Positions 11,122 through 22,920 of a stretch of 64,000 bases of DNA are shown here, one piece after another; positions within the stretch are counted from its first letter, which is position 1; each line of letters starts with the position of its first letter. The position numbers were made by a program, and so were the translations under genes. The stretch is from Phoronis australis (lineage: Eukaryota > Phoronida > Phoronidae). The notes below the pieces were generated by a model. The model searched no databases, was not told where the DNA came from, and worked only from the letters and a program-made list of their open reading frames with translations. The DNA lies in NCBI GenBank assembly GCA_002633005.1, contig NMRA01000292.1, positions 209,328-273,327 on the forward strand. Direction: 5' to 3'.

Positions 11122-11503
11122 GTACACACGGGTGAGAAACAACATGATCGCCGGTCCTCTTAAATCGGACCGCCTCACCCAAAACAGGACCTCCGGAGAT
11201 CAAATGGGACCGTCGCACCAGAAAATGGGACTGACGCACCTAAAAACATGACCGCCCCACCAGAAAACAGGACGGCGCCGGGGACTGAACATGACCGCCG
11301 GGGATTGAAACCGCATATTGTCTGGCGATCATGCATGCTCAGTCCCCGGCGGTCCTGTTTTCTGGTGGGGCGGTCATGTTTTTAGGTGCGTCAGTCCCAT
11401 TTTCTGGTGCGACAGTCCCATTTGATCCCCGGAGGTCCTGTTTTGGGTGAGTCAGTCCGATTTAGAGGACCGGCGGTCATGTTGTTTCTCACCCGTGGTG
11501 TAC
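11122..11503. mobile_element. fold-back element with ~165-bp arms made of 21-bp tandem units
   Basis: The left arm (about 11122-11284) and right arm (about 11341-11503) are near-perfect reverse complements around a ~57-bp centre. Each arm is itself a run of 20-22-bp units starting GACCG/GACTG and ending in AAAACAG/AAATGG, for example GACCGCCCCACCAGAAAACA. The outermost bases read GTACAC...GTGTAC. The arms differ at few positions, so the insertion is relatively recent. No protein frame of note. Confidence 0.85.
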
Positions 11504-11924
11504 AGCTGTCTAAATTGAAAACTTGCCTCTTGTGATAAAGGCGCCAGAGACTAAAGCTGCTTTAACTTTTGTGTCTCAAACACAGTATTCATTTGATCTT
11601 TTGTATTGATGAATAGTGAGGTAAAATTTCAACTTTACAATTGTAATATGTTTGTGATGCTAAATGTACCTTGTACCGTGCGAGAGCTTTGAATGAGTTA
11701 ACTGGACGAGTGACTATCATTACCTTTCAGTGAGTCAATTTTTCACTGGGGAACAATTACACGTGACACCCAACCGCCTGTTGCCATAGCATTGCAGCTT
11801 TCAAAATTTTGTGTAATAGAACGCCGGCAACTCTGCTTTCATGCCCTCGGGGTTGTTTTTTGTCTGCATTCCCTCTGTTATCAATCTGATCGACGTGTTA
11901 GTGTTGTGTATCTCAGTCATTGTT

Positions 11925-12497
11925 AAGTCCCGTCCACATACAGCCTACCCTAGAACAACTTACATCTGTGCAACTTCCCCCGTTTTTAAGTGGAGTGTCC
12001 ACACACGTATCCGATAACTAAGGCGGAAGTTGTCGCTCTGTGCCTGACAAGAATGAACACCTAATGCTAATAGAATACGGCGCATAAAAGAACACTTGTC
12101 TGTACGTAACCATGAACAGCTGGTAATTACTTCCGCCTTGCCCCATGTTTGCGGCCAGACAGGAATTTAGTGCCGTCCACATACAAACTTAACCTAGAAC
12201 AAGTTACTCATGGAACGAATTATCGCTAGCGGGTTTCAGTGCTGACTGGAGGCTATTTGAACTAGCGCAACTTACCCCACTTGTGACAACATACTCCACA
12301 TTATCGAGGTGGGGTAACTTGCGGCACTTGTAATCATTGTGTGGCCGCAAAAATGGTGTAGGGTACCAGGAAGTAATTATCAGCTGCGTAACATGCAGAC
12401 GGGTTTTCTTAATTTGCGCGCCGTACTTGTATTATGTGTTCATTGTCATGCACTGAGCGACAACTTCCGCCTTACCCTAGTTGTATCCGATGTGTGT

Positions 12498-12528
<31 letters not shown>

Positions 12529-12603
12529 GACGCTCCTTTTAAAAGTGAGGTAAGTTGCAGTAATGTAAATTGTTCTAGGGTAGGCTTTGTGTAGACGGCA
12601 CTT
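11925..12603. mobile_element. non-autonomous TIR element with internal copies of its own end
   Basis: The left end (about 11927-11975, containing GCCTACCCTAGAACAACTTA) and the right end (about 12556-12603, containing ATTGTTCTAGGGTAGGC) are reverse complements over ~48 bp. A second end-like sequence in direct orientation (GTGCCGTCCACATACAAACT) starts at 12171, and a hairpin CGCAACTTACCCCAC...GTGGGGTAACTTGCG lies at 12276-12325, so the element is nested or composite. Related sequence GCTGGTAATTACTT occurs here (12119) and at 47828. A TG repeat lies inside. Confidence 0.7.
12489..12528. repeat. (TG)n microsatellite
   Basis: Interrupted TG dinucleotide run (GTGTGTGCGTGTGCGTGTGT...) inside the TIR element at 11925-12603. 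Confidence 0.95.
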
Positions 12604-13089
12604 TTTACAGATTGTAATAAGGCCGGGGTACGACCGATAAGTGGCCAATCGCCTACCTTCATTTTCTAAGACGCTTACCTGGACATGTACTCAATTGCGT
12701 CTGGTGATCTCCTTAATTTGGACAACGTAACGAAACTACACGGGAAATGTGCGACTTCTCTCGATGAGACAATTTGTAGTTAGAATACTATAAGAAAACT
12801 GACAGTATTTTAGACTGTACTGACTATCTTTCAATTAGTTATTAGTTTGTTCACGTTCGTCTTTTTCGGACGTCTGTACAGGGACAATCCCATCGGACAC
12901 CGTTTACTTGATATTTTGCAATTATTTCGTACATGGTCAATTAATCGCAGTTTACTTACTTCTTGGCGCTTCTACACTAAATACCCAACATAACGTATAA
13001 TACGAAAACAAATGTACATTGCAGCATATGCGTAGCGAGACGACCGAGGTGCAAAGTGAACGAAGTATCAGTACATATGTAAAGCCACC

Positions 13090-13910
13090 TCAAGATTAAA
13101 AAACGGGCTAAAACGTTATTTTTACTCTGCAGGAACAAAAAAAACTTCAAAACCAGAATTTTCCCTAATGCAGGAATTAAAAACAGTCCAAAACATATGG
13201 AAATCCAAAGTAAGATTTTAAAACAGTATAAAACATTATTTTGACTCTGTAATACCAAAAATAACTAAATTCATCACGTCAGGACCAAAAACTTATCACG
13301 TCATGACCTACAATTTGTCACGTCATGACCGAAAATTAAACACTTCAGGGCCGAAATTTAGCGCCCAGGATCGAAAATTTAATACGTCAGAACCCGAAAT
13401 TTATCGCGTCACAAATTTTTCATGCCAGGAGGCCCTGGTTCAAAGTCAGTGATGGGAGGCTAAACAGGGGCCAAGCGTTCAAGAATGTCTCGCCGACGAC
13501 ATTTATATTGTGATAATGAAGTTGAACTTCTGTTGTCTCGTCTACGTTTGACAACAGAAGCCTATATACACCTGGACACCGAGACTTGATTACGCCACTG
13601 AGAGGACAGGGACTCGGGTCGTCTTTGTGGAATAGTGGACGGTCAAGCGGTCTCCTGGCTTGAAAATTTTGTGTCCTGGCGTGATAAATTTTCTTTCCTA
13701 GCATGATAAATTTTCAGTCCTGTCGTGACAAATTTTCTGTCCTAGCATGATAATTTTTCCGTCCTTGCGTGATAAATGATGGTCCTGACATGATAATGTT
13801 GTAGGTCTTGGCGTGATAAATTCATGTTTTCAGGTGTTTTCTTGGTCCTGCAGTGATTTTAATTCTTGAAGAGAAAACGTGTCCTGGATTTTGTTTTCGC
13901 TTTGACTTTC
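13090..13910. repeat. mirror-image arrays of a 22-23-bp repeat
   Basis: From 13265 to about 13425 a unit like ATCACGTCATGACCGAAAAT repeats about seven times. From about 13660 to 13850 its reverse complement, like ATTTTCTGTCCTAGCATGAT, repeats about seven times. The two arrays face each other across a ~235-bp spacer. Outside them, GCAGGAACAAAAAAAACTTC (about 13132) and TTGGTCCTGCAGTGATTTT (about 13844) keep weaker inverted similarity. Together the block looks like a large palindromic element whose arms are minisatellites. Confidence 0.75.
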
Positions 13911-14427
13911 CATAATTATACAATGTATTGATGAGGTAATCACGCTGTGCATGCCTTCGTTGTTAGGGTCACACTTCGCTGTTAATTTACTTTACGTTAT
14001 TTTTACGACGTATCACAAGTCAAAATAGATTGGAATCGTTTAGTCCCTACGAGCAAATGGACCATCTACGTCATCCATTCATCCATTCCTTCATTCATGT
14101 TAAGCGGATTTTCCCAACTAGACTGTACAATGACTGACCTCCAGCTAGAGCTCGCTTTGCGCTCTCACTCTCAGACATTGTACTTCTCGTTCGCGGAAGT
14201 AATTAGATAAAACTTGACACAGCGACCACACTGTTTATTTTCGTTGCTGTCGTCACATGAGCGACAGTTACTGTGGAGAAGGATAAGTTCGACCATACTT
14301 ACAGAAGTAACTGGCGACTGCGTCTCTGTGCGGTTCTGCGCCTTGGTGTGAGTAACAGTTGGGTTTCAGCGTTAGTCGATTTGTGTTGTAAAAATAAGGA
14401 AATCTACTAGCCCGTCAGTCGGACTCG
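13911..14427 (+). other. 5' flank and leader of the Toll-like receptor gene
   Basis: Non-coding. An in-frame TAA at 14395-14397, 33 bases before the ATG at 14428, closes the frame upstream and supports that ATG as the true start. No clear TATA box or initiator could be assigned by eye. Confidence 0.5.
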
Positions 14428-17400
14428 ATGGGGTTACAGTTTTATCGGCCGTTGGCCTGCTTGTTTATCGTGACCTCGTTGCTGGATATTAGTTGCATAC
14501 GTTTATCTACGCAAAATGTGACAAACGCTAATGATGGCGAGTACACAGCAAACAATACAACGAATTACTGTCAAGTGGAATGCTCTTTGTACCGAAACCC
14601 AACTCCAAAGCCTCTGTTTGAGAGACATGACGTGCCGGTGACTACGTCATTTATTGTATGTAATGTGAAAAATGGTTATAACCATGAAAGTGTGTGCATT
14701 ATAGACTTGTGGAACAGTGCAAATTTATCTTGGTATTTGGAATCTGCAAACTCGACACATATGGTTGAACTTAACTTGGTTTGTCCCACTAACCGTCAAG
14801 TTGTTGACGTTCGCACCACTAATCAAGAGGAAGGACGTGCTTTGAAATCGAAGTCACCAGCGTTTATCTTTGCCGTTTACAAGTGTGTTTTGCCATGGAA
14901 AAGTCTGAGTTGGTTTTCCGCCTTTGTGAATTTGACGGTGTTAAACCTATTCTCTTCAAATTATTCAGCGCTTCACTTCTCGACGGAAGGAGTTCTTGCG
15001 GACGGGTTTAGAACTGTAGGCACTATTGGTATTATGGATGTACCGGAAGCGAACTATATTGCCAAGGGTTTCAATCATTTCCACTGGGACTCGCTGGCGG
15101 AAGTAAGCATGTTCAATTCGTCTCTTCACGACGACGATTTTGGTGAAAACATGACATTTTTGTGCCCTAATCTACAAGGATTCGAATTGCAGTACGTGAA
15201 ACTAACAAAGCCGATATCACTGTTCCCATGGCAACCGGACGCACACAAACTACCCAATGATCTTGCGCGATCGTCGTTTTTCAACAATCGCCATTACGGT
15301 AGAGATCTTGAAATAGCGCCGAATATTTATCGTCGTGTGTTAACCTTGGAATTTGCGAATGTTCGAAATCTGACGGCAGTAAATTTCAAAGGACATTTAC
15401 ACAAACTGTCTTTAAAGGGAAATAAAATCCAGTTTATCCCTCCAACAGTGTTTGCTGGTGTTGAAGGGCTGAAAGTTTTAGATCTCAGTACCAATTTGAT
15501 AACAGCAATACCTGACGGTTTGTTTGACAACATGTCAATGTTACTGGAATTGAACCTCGGACGCAATTTGATAGTTGAACTGGGCAAAAATTCACTGAGA
15601 GGCCTCTCTAAGTTGCAAAGGCTCAATTTGAAGGAAAATCGCATTCGCGTAATTTCCACTGGTTACTTTTCCAACCTCGGAAAACTTGAGACATTAAATT
15701 TGGAGTCTAATAGGATTGAATTCATTGAGCAAGGTTCACTGTCGGGTGAAACCCCTCGCTTGAAATTCATTTTTCTGAAAGGGAATAGGCTGAGAACGTT
15801 CCCGGTAGCTCTTTTTGTCAATTTGATATCACTGGATTTGTCTAATAACGAAATTACCTTTGATAATTTCAACGAAACCCTTGATTCGATAACACCCTCA
15901 GAAATTGTGATTGGAAATATAAAATCAATAAGCGATTCCGACTACCTGGACTCAAAAGCAACAACAAAAACTTTGATCAATCTGCAAAATAACAAAGTAA
16001 CAATGTTGGACATGGATTCTTTCTCTGAGAAACAGTTTCTCACTTTTGCTGTTATTCTGAATTATTTTAGTTTCGATTTATCTGGAAACAGGCTCGTGTG
16101 CGACTGCAAGGCATTTTCTCTTTATGAGTTTATGAAAACTCCTATCGGTGAAGTTCGGTCGCCGGTGTCTGGGGCTAAACTTAACGTACGGATTAGAACA
16201 GAAGACTTTTCGACGTGGAAGTGTAGTTCCCCATCGTCAGTAAAAGACCTTGCAGTCTCGTCGGTGCCAAACACGACTTTCGAATGTGTCACGGAGATGC
16301 CCGATTGTCCACCCGAATGTGATTGTTCGTTAAGATCCGTGGACAGTTCGGTTACGGTGCAGTGTAGCAACCGCAAGCTCAGGTCTTTTCCTGCCAAGTT
16401 ACCTCAGTCGAAAAATGAACTAGTTTTACACCTTGAGGACAATTTCTTAGAACACGTCGAGAATAGGGAGTATTTGAAACGAGTCACAAAATTATTTGCT
16501 AGCCGCAATAACATATCGGACGTTTCCGAAAAAGTTTTGAAGAAAATGGAAAAGATAACTGTATTATATCTAGACTCCAATAAACTCACGACTTTACCAG
16601 AATACATCAAAAAGATGACCAATCGACGGCTGACACATGTGAACATCAAGCACAACTTCTTTGAATGCGACTGTAATACACTGTGGATAAAGTATTGGTT
16701 GCGTGAGAACATTGCCAAAGTCATCGAAACACAAAATATATTATGCTCTTCAGGGGGCACCAAAGGGAAATCGATCATTTATGTTCCGGATAACAAATTC
16801 GTATGTGAACTTCTCGCGGGCGAAGTGGCAGCTATTGTGCTGGCGGTAACCTTGACCATTTTTCTTGTTGCCGTTGTCTCCGTATATAAACACCGACAAG
16901 AAGTAAAAGTTTTACTGTATGCGAAACTCCAGTGGCATCCTTTTGACAAATTTGAGCTGGATGAGGATGAAACAAAAATCTATGATGCTTTTATTTCATA
17001 CTGTCAGAAAGACTACAGATTTGTGTGCAATGATCTGAGATCTTCTCTGGAGCAAAACAATCCACCTTATAAACTGTGCATCCACGAACGAGACTTCATG
17101 GCAGGTGCACCAATCTATGAAAATATTATGAACAGTGTGAAGCTGAGCAAGAGAATGATAATGATTCTTTCGAATGATTTCCTTCTCAGCGAATGGTGTA
17201 TGTTAGAGTTCCGAACGGCACATCAGAAAGTTTTGAAAGAACACTCGCGATATCTGATTATTATTGCACTTGGCGACATCGTGTCGAGAAACACGGATGA
17301 AGATCTACAAGCGTACTTGAAAACGAACACCTATCTCACTGTAGACGATAAATTGTTCTTGGAGAGACTGCGCTACGCCTTGCCACGGCCAACTTCGCAG

Positions 17401-17439
17401 AGTCTAACTCTCGACTCTACAGAATCAGCCAGCGTGTAA
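14428..17439 (+). CDS. Toll-like receptor, multi-cysteine-cluster (protostome-Toll-like) type, single exon
   Basis: Innate immune membrane receptor; the cytoplasmic TIR domain would recruit TIR adaptors such as MyD88. Seen, in 1003 residues: N-terminal signal peptide (about 1-24); an N-terminal Cys-containing region with several N-glycosylation sites; leucine-rich repeats at about 308-555 with LxxLxLxxNxI spacing; a first LRR C-terminal cap starting CDC near 558; an LRR N-terminal cap (CPPECDC near 627-633); a short LRR block; a second C-terminal cap (CDC near 747); a transmembrane helix at about 800-822; and a TIR domain from about 852. TIR box 1 is YDAFISY, box 2 is HERDFMAGAP in place of the usual RDxxPG, and box 3 is FLLSEWCMLEF. 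Two cap clusters mark the mccTLR class found in protostomes and in some invertebrate deuterostomes. An in-frame stop 33 bases upstream fixes the start. The gene is intronless, as many expanded invertebrate TLRs are. The ligand is unknown. Confidence 0.96.
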   Translation: MGLQFYRPLACLFIVTSLLDISCIRLSTQNVTNANDGEYTANNTTNYCQVECSLYRNPTPKPLFERHDVPVTTSFIVCNVKNGYNHESVCIIDLWNSANLSWYLESANSTHMVELNLVCPTNRQVVDVRTTNQEEGRALKSKSPAFIFAVYKCVLPWKSLSWFSAFVNLTVLNLFSSNYSALHFSTEGVLADGFRTVGTIGIMDVPEANYIAKGFNHFHWDSLAEVSMFNSSLHDDDFGENMTFLCPNLQGFELQYVKLTKPISLFPWQPDAHKLPNDLARSSFFNNRHYGRDLEIAPNIYRRVLTLEFANVRNLTAVNFKGHLHKLSLKGNKIQFIPPTVFAGVEGLKVLDLSTNLITAIPDGLFDNMSMLLELNLGRNLIVELGKNSLRGLSKLQRLNLKENRIRVISTGYFSNLGKLETLNLESNRIEFIEQGSLSGETPRLKFIFLKGNRLRTFPVALFVNLISLDLSNNEITFDNFNETLDSITPSEIVIGNIKSISDSDYLDSKATTKTLINLQNNKVTMLDMDSFSEKQFLTFAVILNYFSFDLSGNRLVCDCKAFSLYEFMKTPIGEVRSPVSGAKLNVRIRTEDFSTWKCSSPSSVKDLAVSSVPNTTFECVTEMPDCPPECDCSLRSVDSSVTVQCSNRKLRSFPAKLPQSKNELVLHLEDNFLEHVENREYLKRVTKLFASRNNISDVSEKVLKKMEKITVLYLDSNKLTTLPEYIKKMTNRRLTHVNIKHNFFECDCNTLWIKYWLRENIAKVIETQNILCSSGGTKGKSIIYVPDNKFVCELLAGEVAAIVLAVTLTIFLVAVVSVYKHRQEVKVLLYAKLQWHPFDKFELDEDETKIYDAFISYCQKDYRFVCNDLRSSLEQNNPPYKLCIHERDFMAGAPIYENIMNSVKLSKRMIMILSNDFLLSEWCMLEFRTAHQKVLKEHSRYLIIIALGDIVSRNTDEDLQAYLKTNTYLTVDDKLFLERLRYALPRPTSQSLTLDSTESASV

Positions 17440-17756
17440 CAACGTCACTCTGTTTCACACTTCTGCAATAACGAAAAACTGGAGATGATTTTTTAAGGTT
17501 AATGAGATGCAAAGACGTCTACGGTCTCGGTGAGGTGCCAACATAAAAGTGTTGAAGTATTACAACAAGCGCGGTGTGACCACAGAAGCCTTGATTCAAG
17601 ATGATCGCTCGCAGAAGCATTGTATTTTAATAACTGTGGAGTTCGCGCTGCAAATGATGGCTGTCGCGCTTCTAACGACTGTAAAAATGATACTTAATCC
17701 AGTTGCAGTGCTGCATAAAGGCTGTTTGATTAGTCTAAATGACGAATGTGTGAGTT

Positions 17757-17904
17757 TTTGCATATGGTGGTCATCGTTTCCCCAAGTATGACTAGTGACT
17801 GAAAATCGCTTGAAAGCGCACAAGAGTTGTTGCATATGATGATCGTCGCTTCCCCAAATATGACAATTGACTCTGACAATCGCGTGAAAGCGCACAAACG
17901 CCGT
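17757..17904. repeat. 72-bp tandem duplication downstream of the TLR stop
   Basis: GCATATGGTGGTCATCGTTT at 17760 recurs as GCATATGATGATCGTCGCTT at 17832, and the two units continue in parallel to GTGAAAGCGCACAA. It lies about 320 bases after the TLR stop codon, so it may be in the 3' UTR. The open frames across it are repeat-driven. Confidence 0.75.
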
Positions 17905-18092
17905 GTTTGTCAAGGTAGACAGTTTTCAACGCACGAACTACGCATGTACTTTTATTTTCACCGTTCTTTTCTCATTATAAGTACTGTTTTCTCACAAAAC
18001 GTTTCAAACAATGTCTGGAGCCATGAAATAGGCCTATAGGCCAAGTCAGTGAGTAATTGGTACAGTTTGCCAAAACTATCTGTATTCTGCAA

Positions 18093-18147
18093 CTGAGAGA
18101 GATAGGGAGGGAGGGAGGGAGAGAGGGAGAGAGAGGGAGAGAGAGTG
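18093..18147. repeat. purine-rich GA/GGGA tract
   Basis: Uninterrupted run of G and A (GAGAGATAGGGAGGGAGGGA...GAGAGAGA) with one T near the start. Confidence 0.9.
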
Positions 18148-18149
18148 CT

Positions 18150-21100
18150 ATGAGTGGGAAGAAACTGCCCGTGCGGTTCAACAAAAGGTAAACTAGACTA
18201 ATGACATGTACGAGGGGCGTGGTTTACCAAAAATCTTACGACCTTATATGTCGTAAAATTTACACCTATAGTAACTTTTTAGACAGGACTACTTCGTGAG
18301 ATGTAAAACAAGTTTAAACGAAACGCTGAGCAACTTTTACAGTAAAACTTTGATGCAGCTGTAAATGATTGCGCACATTTTAAGGTCGTAAATTGACGTC
18401 TTTTTAGTGAAACCTATAGCTCTTCATGTTTTATCATGCTATTGCTAAAACACAAATACTCAAGCCATATACAGTGGATGATAGGCGGTACAGACTAGTT
18501 CGTTGTATTGTTTTAATGCATTTATTTTTCATGACCATTGACAGTTGTTGCAACTTGTTAGGAAAGAAACAAGACAATAACTTACTTCACATCGGTCGAG
18601 ATTAAATTAGCAAATGATTAAGTGTCAGTTTTGCTTTTATGTGAAACGTTAGAGTACGAGTTCAGTTTCAAACGAAGATACTAATTACCACGACGTATTT
18701 TATCAAGCTTAAAAATACTCAGCTTGTCTACACACCACTTGTCGGTTCAATTCTAAGATAAACAAACCATATGATCAATTCGCTCGCTTTTCAAATCTTA
18801 CCAACCAAGTCCATGATAGGAAATATTTAGGAGGATGCAAACAAAAAGTACAACAAAGAAGGAAACTAAACACGCGTGAAAAGGTTTCCTTCATTGAATG
18901 CAGAAATTCTTTTCGTGTTTATTTAATCACTTGTCTTTATTTGCTGTCCTTTGAACAAGTTGTATGATTGAGAATATGAAATGCTGACTATAAAGTGGAA
19001 GATTTAGTTGACTCTCAACAAAGTAAATAACCATTGACCCAGTAAATATTGCACAGGAAGGATGACCAGGGCGACTGACCAGCAGTTAAGTGCTCACCAT
19101 GTACGGGTAAACACCCACACCTCGATTTCTGGCTCGCCAATTTAAGCACCCAGGGCTTTACTGCCGTTAGTACGAATGTTTACCGATCTAAATGGGTGAA
19201 ATTGGACTATTTGGCAATTATTAAGACGACGCGTGGTTTTCCAAAGTAGTTATTGAAGAACGTTCATGGAGACGCCTTTTTCTAAACTAGTCGCTCCTTT
19301 TTCCAGAAGGTCGCTGGCCATTCAAGCGAGCCACAACTGAAACTAATCGGATAGTAGCGACACGTTAAATATTAAAACAGGTCGTGGAGATTACATTGGA
19401 CACGATTGCCGAGTTTACAGTTGTGCTATTTTGGTCGGAGATGCTTGTCGACCGGCTCGCCGCGACAGGTTAAACCAGCGTAACACTCCGGCGAAATTTG
19501 AATCGGGAATTATTTACTGAATAGAATGTCTTTGATTGAATATTTCAACGTAGTTTGTCTGGACGCCCGCATGCGGAGGATTCCGTATGAGGTCACCCTA
19601 ACATCACCGGCATTTGCCGATCGTCAGTGTGACATTTATAAGTGGTAGAACTAGACGTACTGGTCTGTAATCTCGAGTTATATCTGAATATTTATTGAAC
19701 TAGAACAACGATTGTAGTTTTCAACAAAATTTATTAACCAAAAATTAAAATTCTTCGTTTTGCCGTCGTTGTCTTGAAACAAGTCGTCTTTTTTCTCTAT
19801 AAGTTGGTCGTGCCCACTAAGCCGTCATTTTTCAAAACTGGCCGTCCCAATGACGGCCTCTAAATGAGCCGTTAAATTTTGGCTTTTGCATTCCGCAGGT
19901 CGGCAACATTAGGTTTCGGCCTCGAAGCTACAAATTATTCGGGTGCACGTGTCTCCCGCCCTCTTTTCCGCTTCCAACGATCATGCCAACCGTAACATAA
20001 GCTCTACAAATAAGTGTAGGCGTTTTGCGGAGGCTGCTGTGCCACGTGCCATTTTCGGGTCAGGATTATTCCGTGACTTCGAAGTGTGTCATACTATAGA
20101 CCTACGTGCGTCAACGAAATGCACCAACTATCCAAAGGCTCTACCGCTAACAAGTGGCGCGATTCCGCAACACCGAGCCACGTGGCGCTTCATTTAGTGC
20201 TCGCTGTATTGAGCTGTGATCCAGGGATGTGATTTGACCGCTCAGTTTTCGTTCAGAGATTATTACAATTATGAAAACAAAACGACAAAATCCCCAAACG
20301 TGCGTTACTCTTTTTCGATGACGTTTAAGTGCGACCAATGCACCAACTTGTGAAAATTAGAAATAAATAGACCTAGGGCCGATAGCTAACTAGTGTTGAA
20401 TTAATTGTCAAACGAGCATTTTTGCTTCGCCGCTGTAAAATGTCAGGTGTTGTAGGCATTTAACTAACTTAAACGACTGATGTTCATGATATGTTAAAAG
20501 TTCTGCCTTCTTCAGTGCAATATCTTTGCTTGTGTGGTAAAAAGAATTAATTTCGGCACTACCGTCCGAGCTGAAAGTTTAAATTAGTTTGGTATTGGCG
20601 TCAAGAACAAAGCCGATCAGCATATACTCGCAAAGATGTCTGAAAGTCTCAGATTCTCGGAAACAAGGACCCAACCCTTAGTTTGTGGTTTATCTTCACA
20701 ACAAGAACAACAAGTTACATGTCTAAACGACATGAGCAGCGTTACCTGTTAAACCTTGGTCGAGTGGGTACCATGCGATGTATGACACCATGAAAGCATG
20801 TCTCACGCACTTTGCAGAGCCATCTGGTTTTAAATTGGGTCTGTGCTCAAATCATTAATTATTCTGGCAAGTGAGTAAGAAAAGCAGCATTTCACGGGAT
20901 TTTCGCATATAAATCTTATTGTCGAATTTCTATGGATCAGCGGAATATGATGAAGCTCGTCTTGTTTACTAAACTTTGTTCTGTTGCACACCGCTCTACG
21001 CATGCTAGTCAATTCGAAACCGAGCACTGATGGTGTCGTATCTGAAGCAGAGGCAGACTAATTTCCCAATGACTTATAACCATATAAAAAACATAAAGGT

Positions 21101-22900
21101 TGGACAATAAAATTTTGCCGATTGCATAAACCCCAGAAGCCTTATCTCTTAATTTGTCTTTGAGAGTGGGGAATTGGTGACGGAATTTCCAACACAAAAC
21201 CCTGAATTCTCTAGAGCCTAAATAGATACCATGGCATAGGCTTATTTCAGTTGTGCTTTACTCAGTAAACTTTTACGCCTGATGAAAATAAAAAAACTTA
21301 CTGCCGGATTTCGCAGTAGACCTAAGTTAGTAACCAGCAACCTTTTCTTACAACTTGAGAAATAATAGTTTGAATACATTCCCATTGACACGAAGTTGCG
21401 TGAAGTTCAGTCAAATAGCATTTGAGGGCGCGTGAAAACAGTCCTTCGGAATTGATTCGGTAATGTTCGTCAAGTAACCGCTTAACATAACGACACAAAA
21501 TAGCCTCCTTTAATTTTTAACATTTTGATTTTTTTAAAAGATTTTTGCCGTCAAGTCACCACGCGAAGGCAATAATGTGATCTAATGTGAGGTTTCCACA
21601 GTTTTTTTAGAAACTTATTTCATAGAGGTCCATGCATGCCTGAGTAGAAAATTCTGAGCATGCTAATTTTTAGTGTCCAATCTGTACAAGTTTTTTAACA
21701 GTGAGTGGTGTCTGTGGTGGATACGAGGAACTGATATACTCAAGAGCATGTGGTTTGAGACACAGAAGGACATCTCGGGTATTTTTCACATAGCCACAAG
21801 TTTTAGGCTATGGAAGTACTCAAGGTGATAACGCAGACAAATTAAAGACACCGGAAATACCTGAGATTAGTTCCAACCGTAAATTGAAATTTCCCCACTC
21901 GAAGGTGAACGTTATCTGCGCATGTACGAATTTCAATCATTCGGGAAGTCATTTGTCTTTTAAGCTGGAAAGTGATTGGCCGTATGACTCAAGCGCTCAT
22001 GCTCAAATAGCGTGCCTCCGTAAATTTGAGGCTACGAAAATACCCGAGTGTTCCAGATAGAGATGTCCCGGACGGAGATGTTCCGGATAATTCTGTAATG
22101 GAATAGACCACTTGCGAAACTGGGCAGAAAAGCGGGACAAAGTCTCATCTCGTTGCATAACCACGCATAAGATCTATAGCCCTGGGACTTGAAAACCAGC
22201 ATGAGGACTTGCAAACCTCAGGCGAATCACCGATAAGCAGTATTAGGTAAGCAGCATGGCGCCCCGGGGGAGTTGCAAAATCTACCTTGCAGGTCTTTTC
22301 GATCGTTTGTAGCTGCTGTCTGCCTGATTTCGTTGGGCTCAGTTGTAGCAATTCTGACATGTAGCAATTCTGACACAAATCAATAAGCCAAGTCCATAGC
22401 GTAGGTCACAATTTACAATTAAAGTACATTTCACAATTTATTTTTTGAAAATGGAGGATTTAATGGAAGTCCAAAACACCTTGTCTAGCAGGCAACCTTC
22501 GTTGGCCTGTTAGACTTACCACGACGAACTCGGTACTTTCAACCGACTCGACTCGTTTATTAAATTGACGATATCACGTAAGTTTGTAGGCCTAATCGTG
22601 GCGGGAACTGTAATAACCGGATCGACTCAGTGAGTTACCACTGATACAAGGTGGTTATATTTTTTGCAGTCACATGTTTCATAGGGTCTAATATTGCTTA
22701 ACTTATTACTTAAGCAAGCTCATTCAATGCAATATTCGTCATTTTCAATACAACGTTATAATATACATACATCAAAGTTACTATATTAAGTAATGAGCAC
22801 GATAACAGCACATAGTGTGGACGAACTTTGTACCGAAGAAGCTTGGATGCTGGCCCCTACGAGTTTTATACGTAGCGTTCAGGCTTGACTCTATCACATC
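18150..22900. other. intergenic DNA, no supported gene
   Basis: Short frames only (for example 19943-20197), without domain features, codon regularity or splice context. The stretch 19275-19395 holds the diverged copy of the repeat at 150-300, and 19770-19870 has TCGTC/CCGTC motifs of similar flavour. Otherwise I see nothing. Confidence 0.45.
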
Positions 22901-22920
22901 GCCAAAGGGTTCTTAAACGA

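Noticed and set aside
15327-16778. Minus-strand open frames of 69-124 codons inside the TLR gene
   Set aside because: Shadow frames opposite a long, domain-complete coding sequence.
19943-20338. 84- and 63-codon frames on opposite strands
   Set aside because: No domain, no splice context; expected by chance in a locally GC-richer patch.
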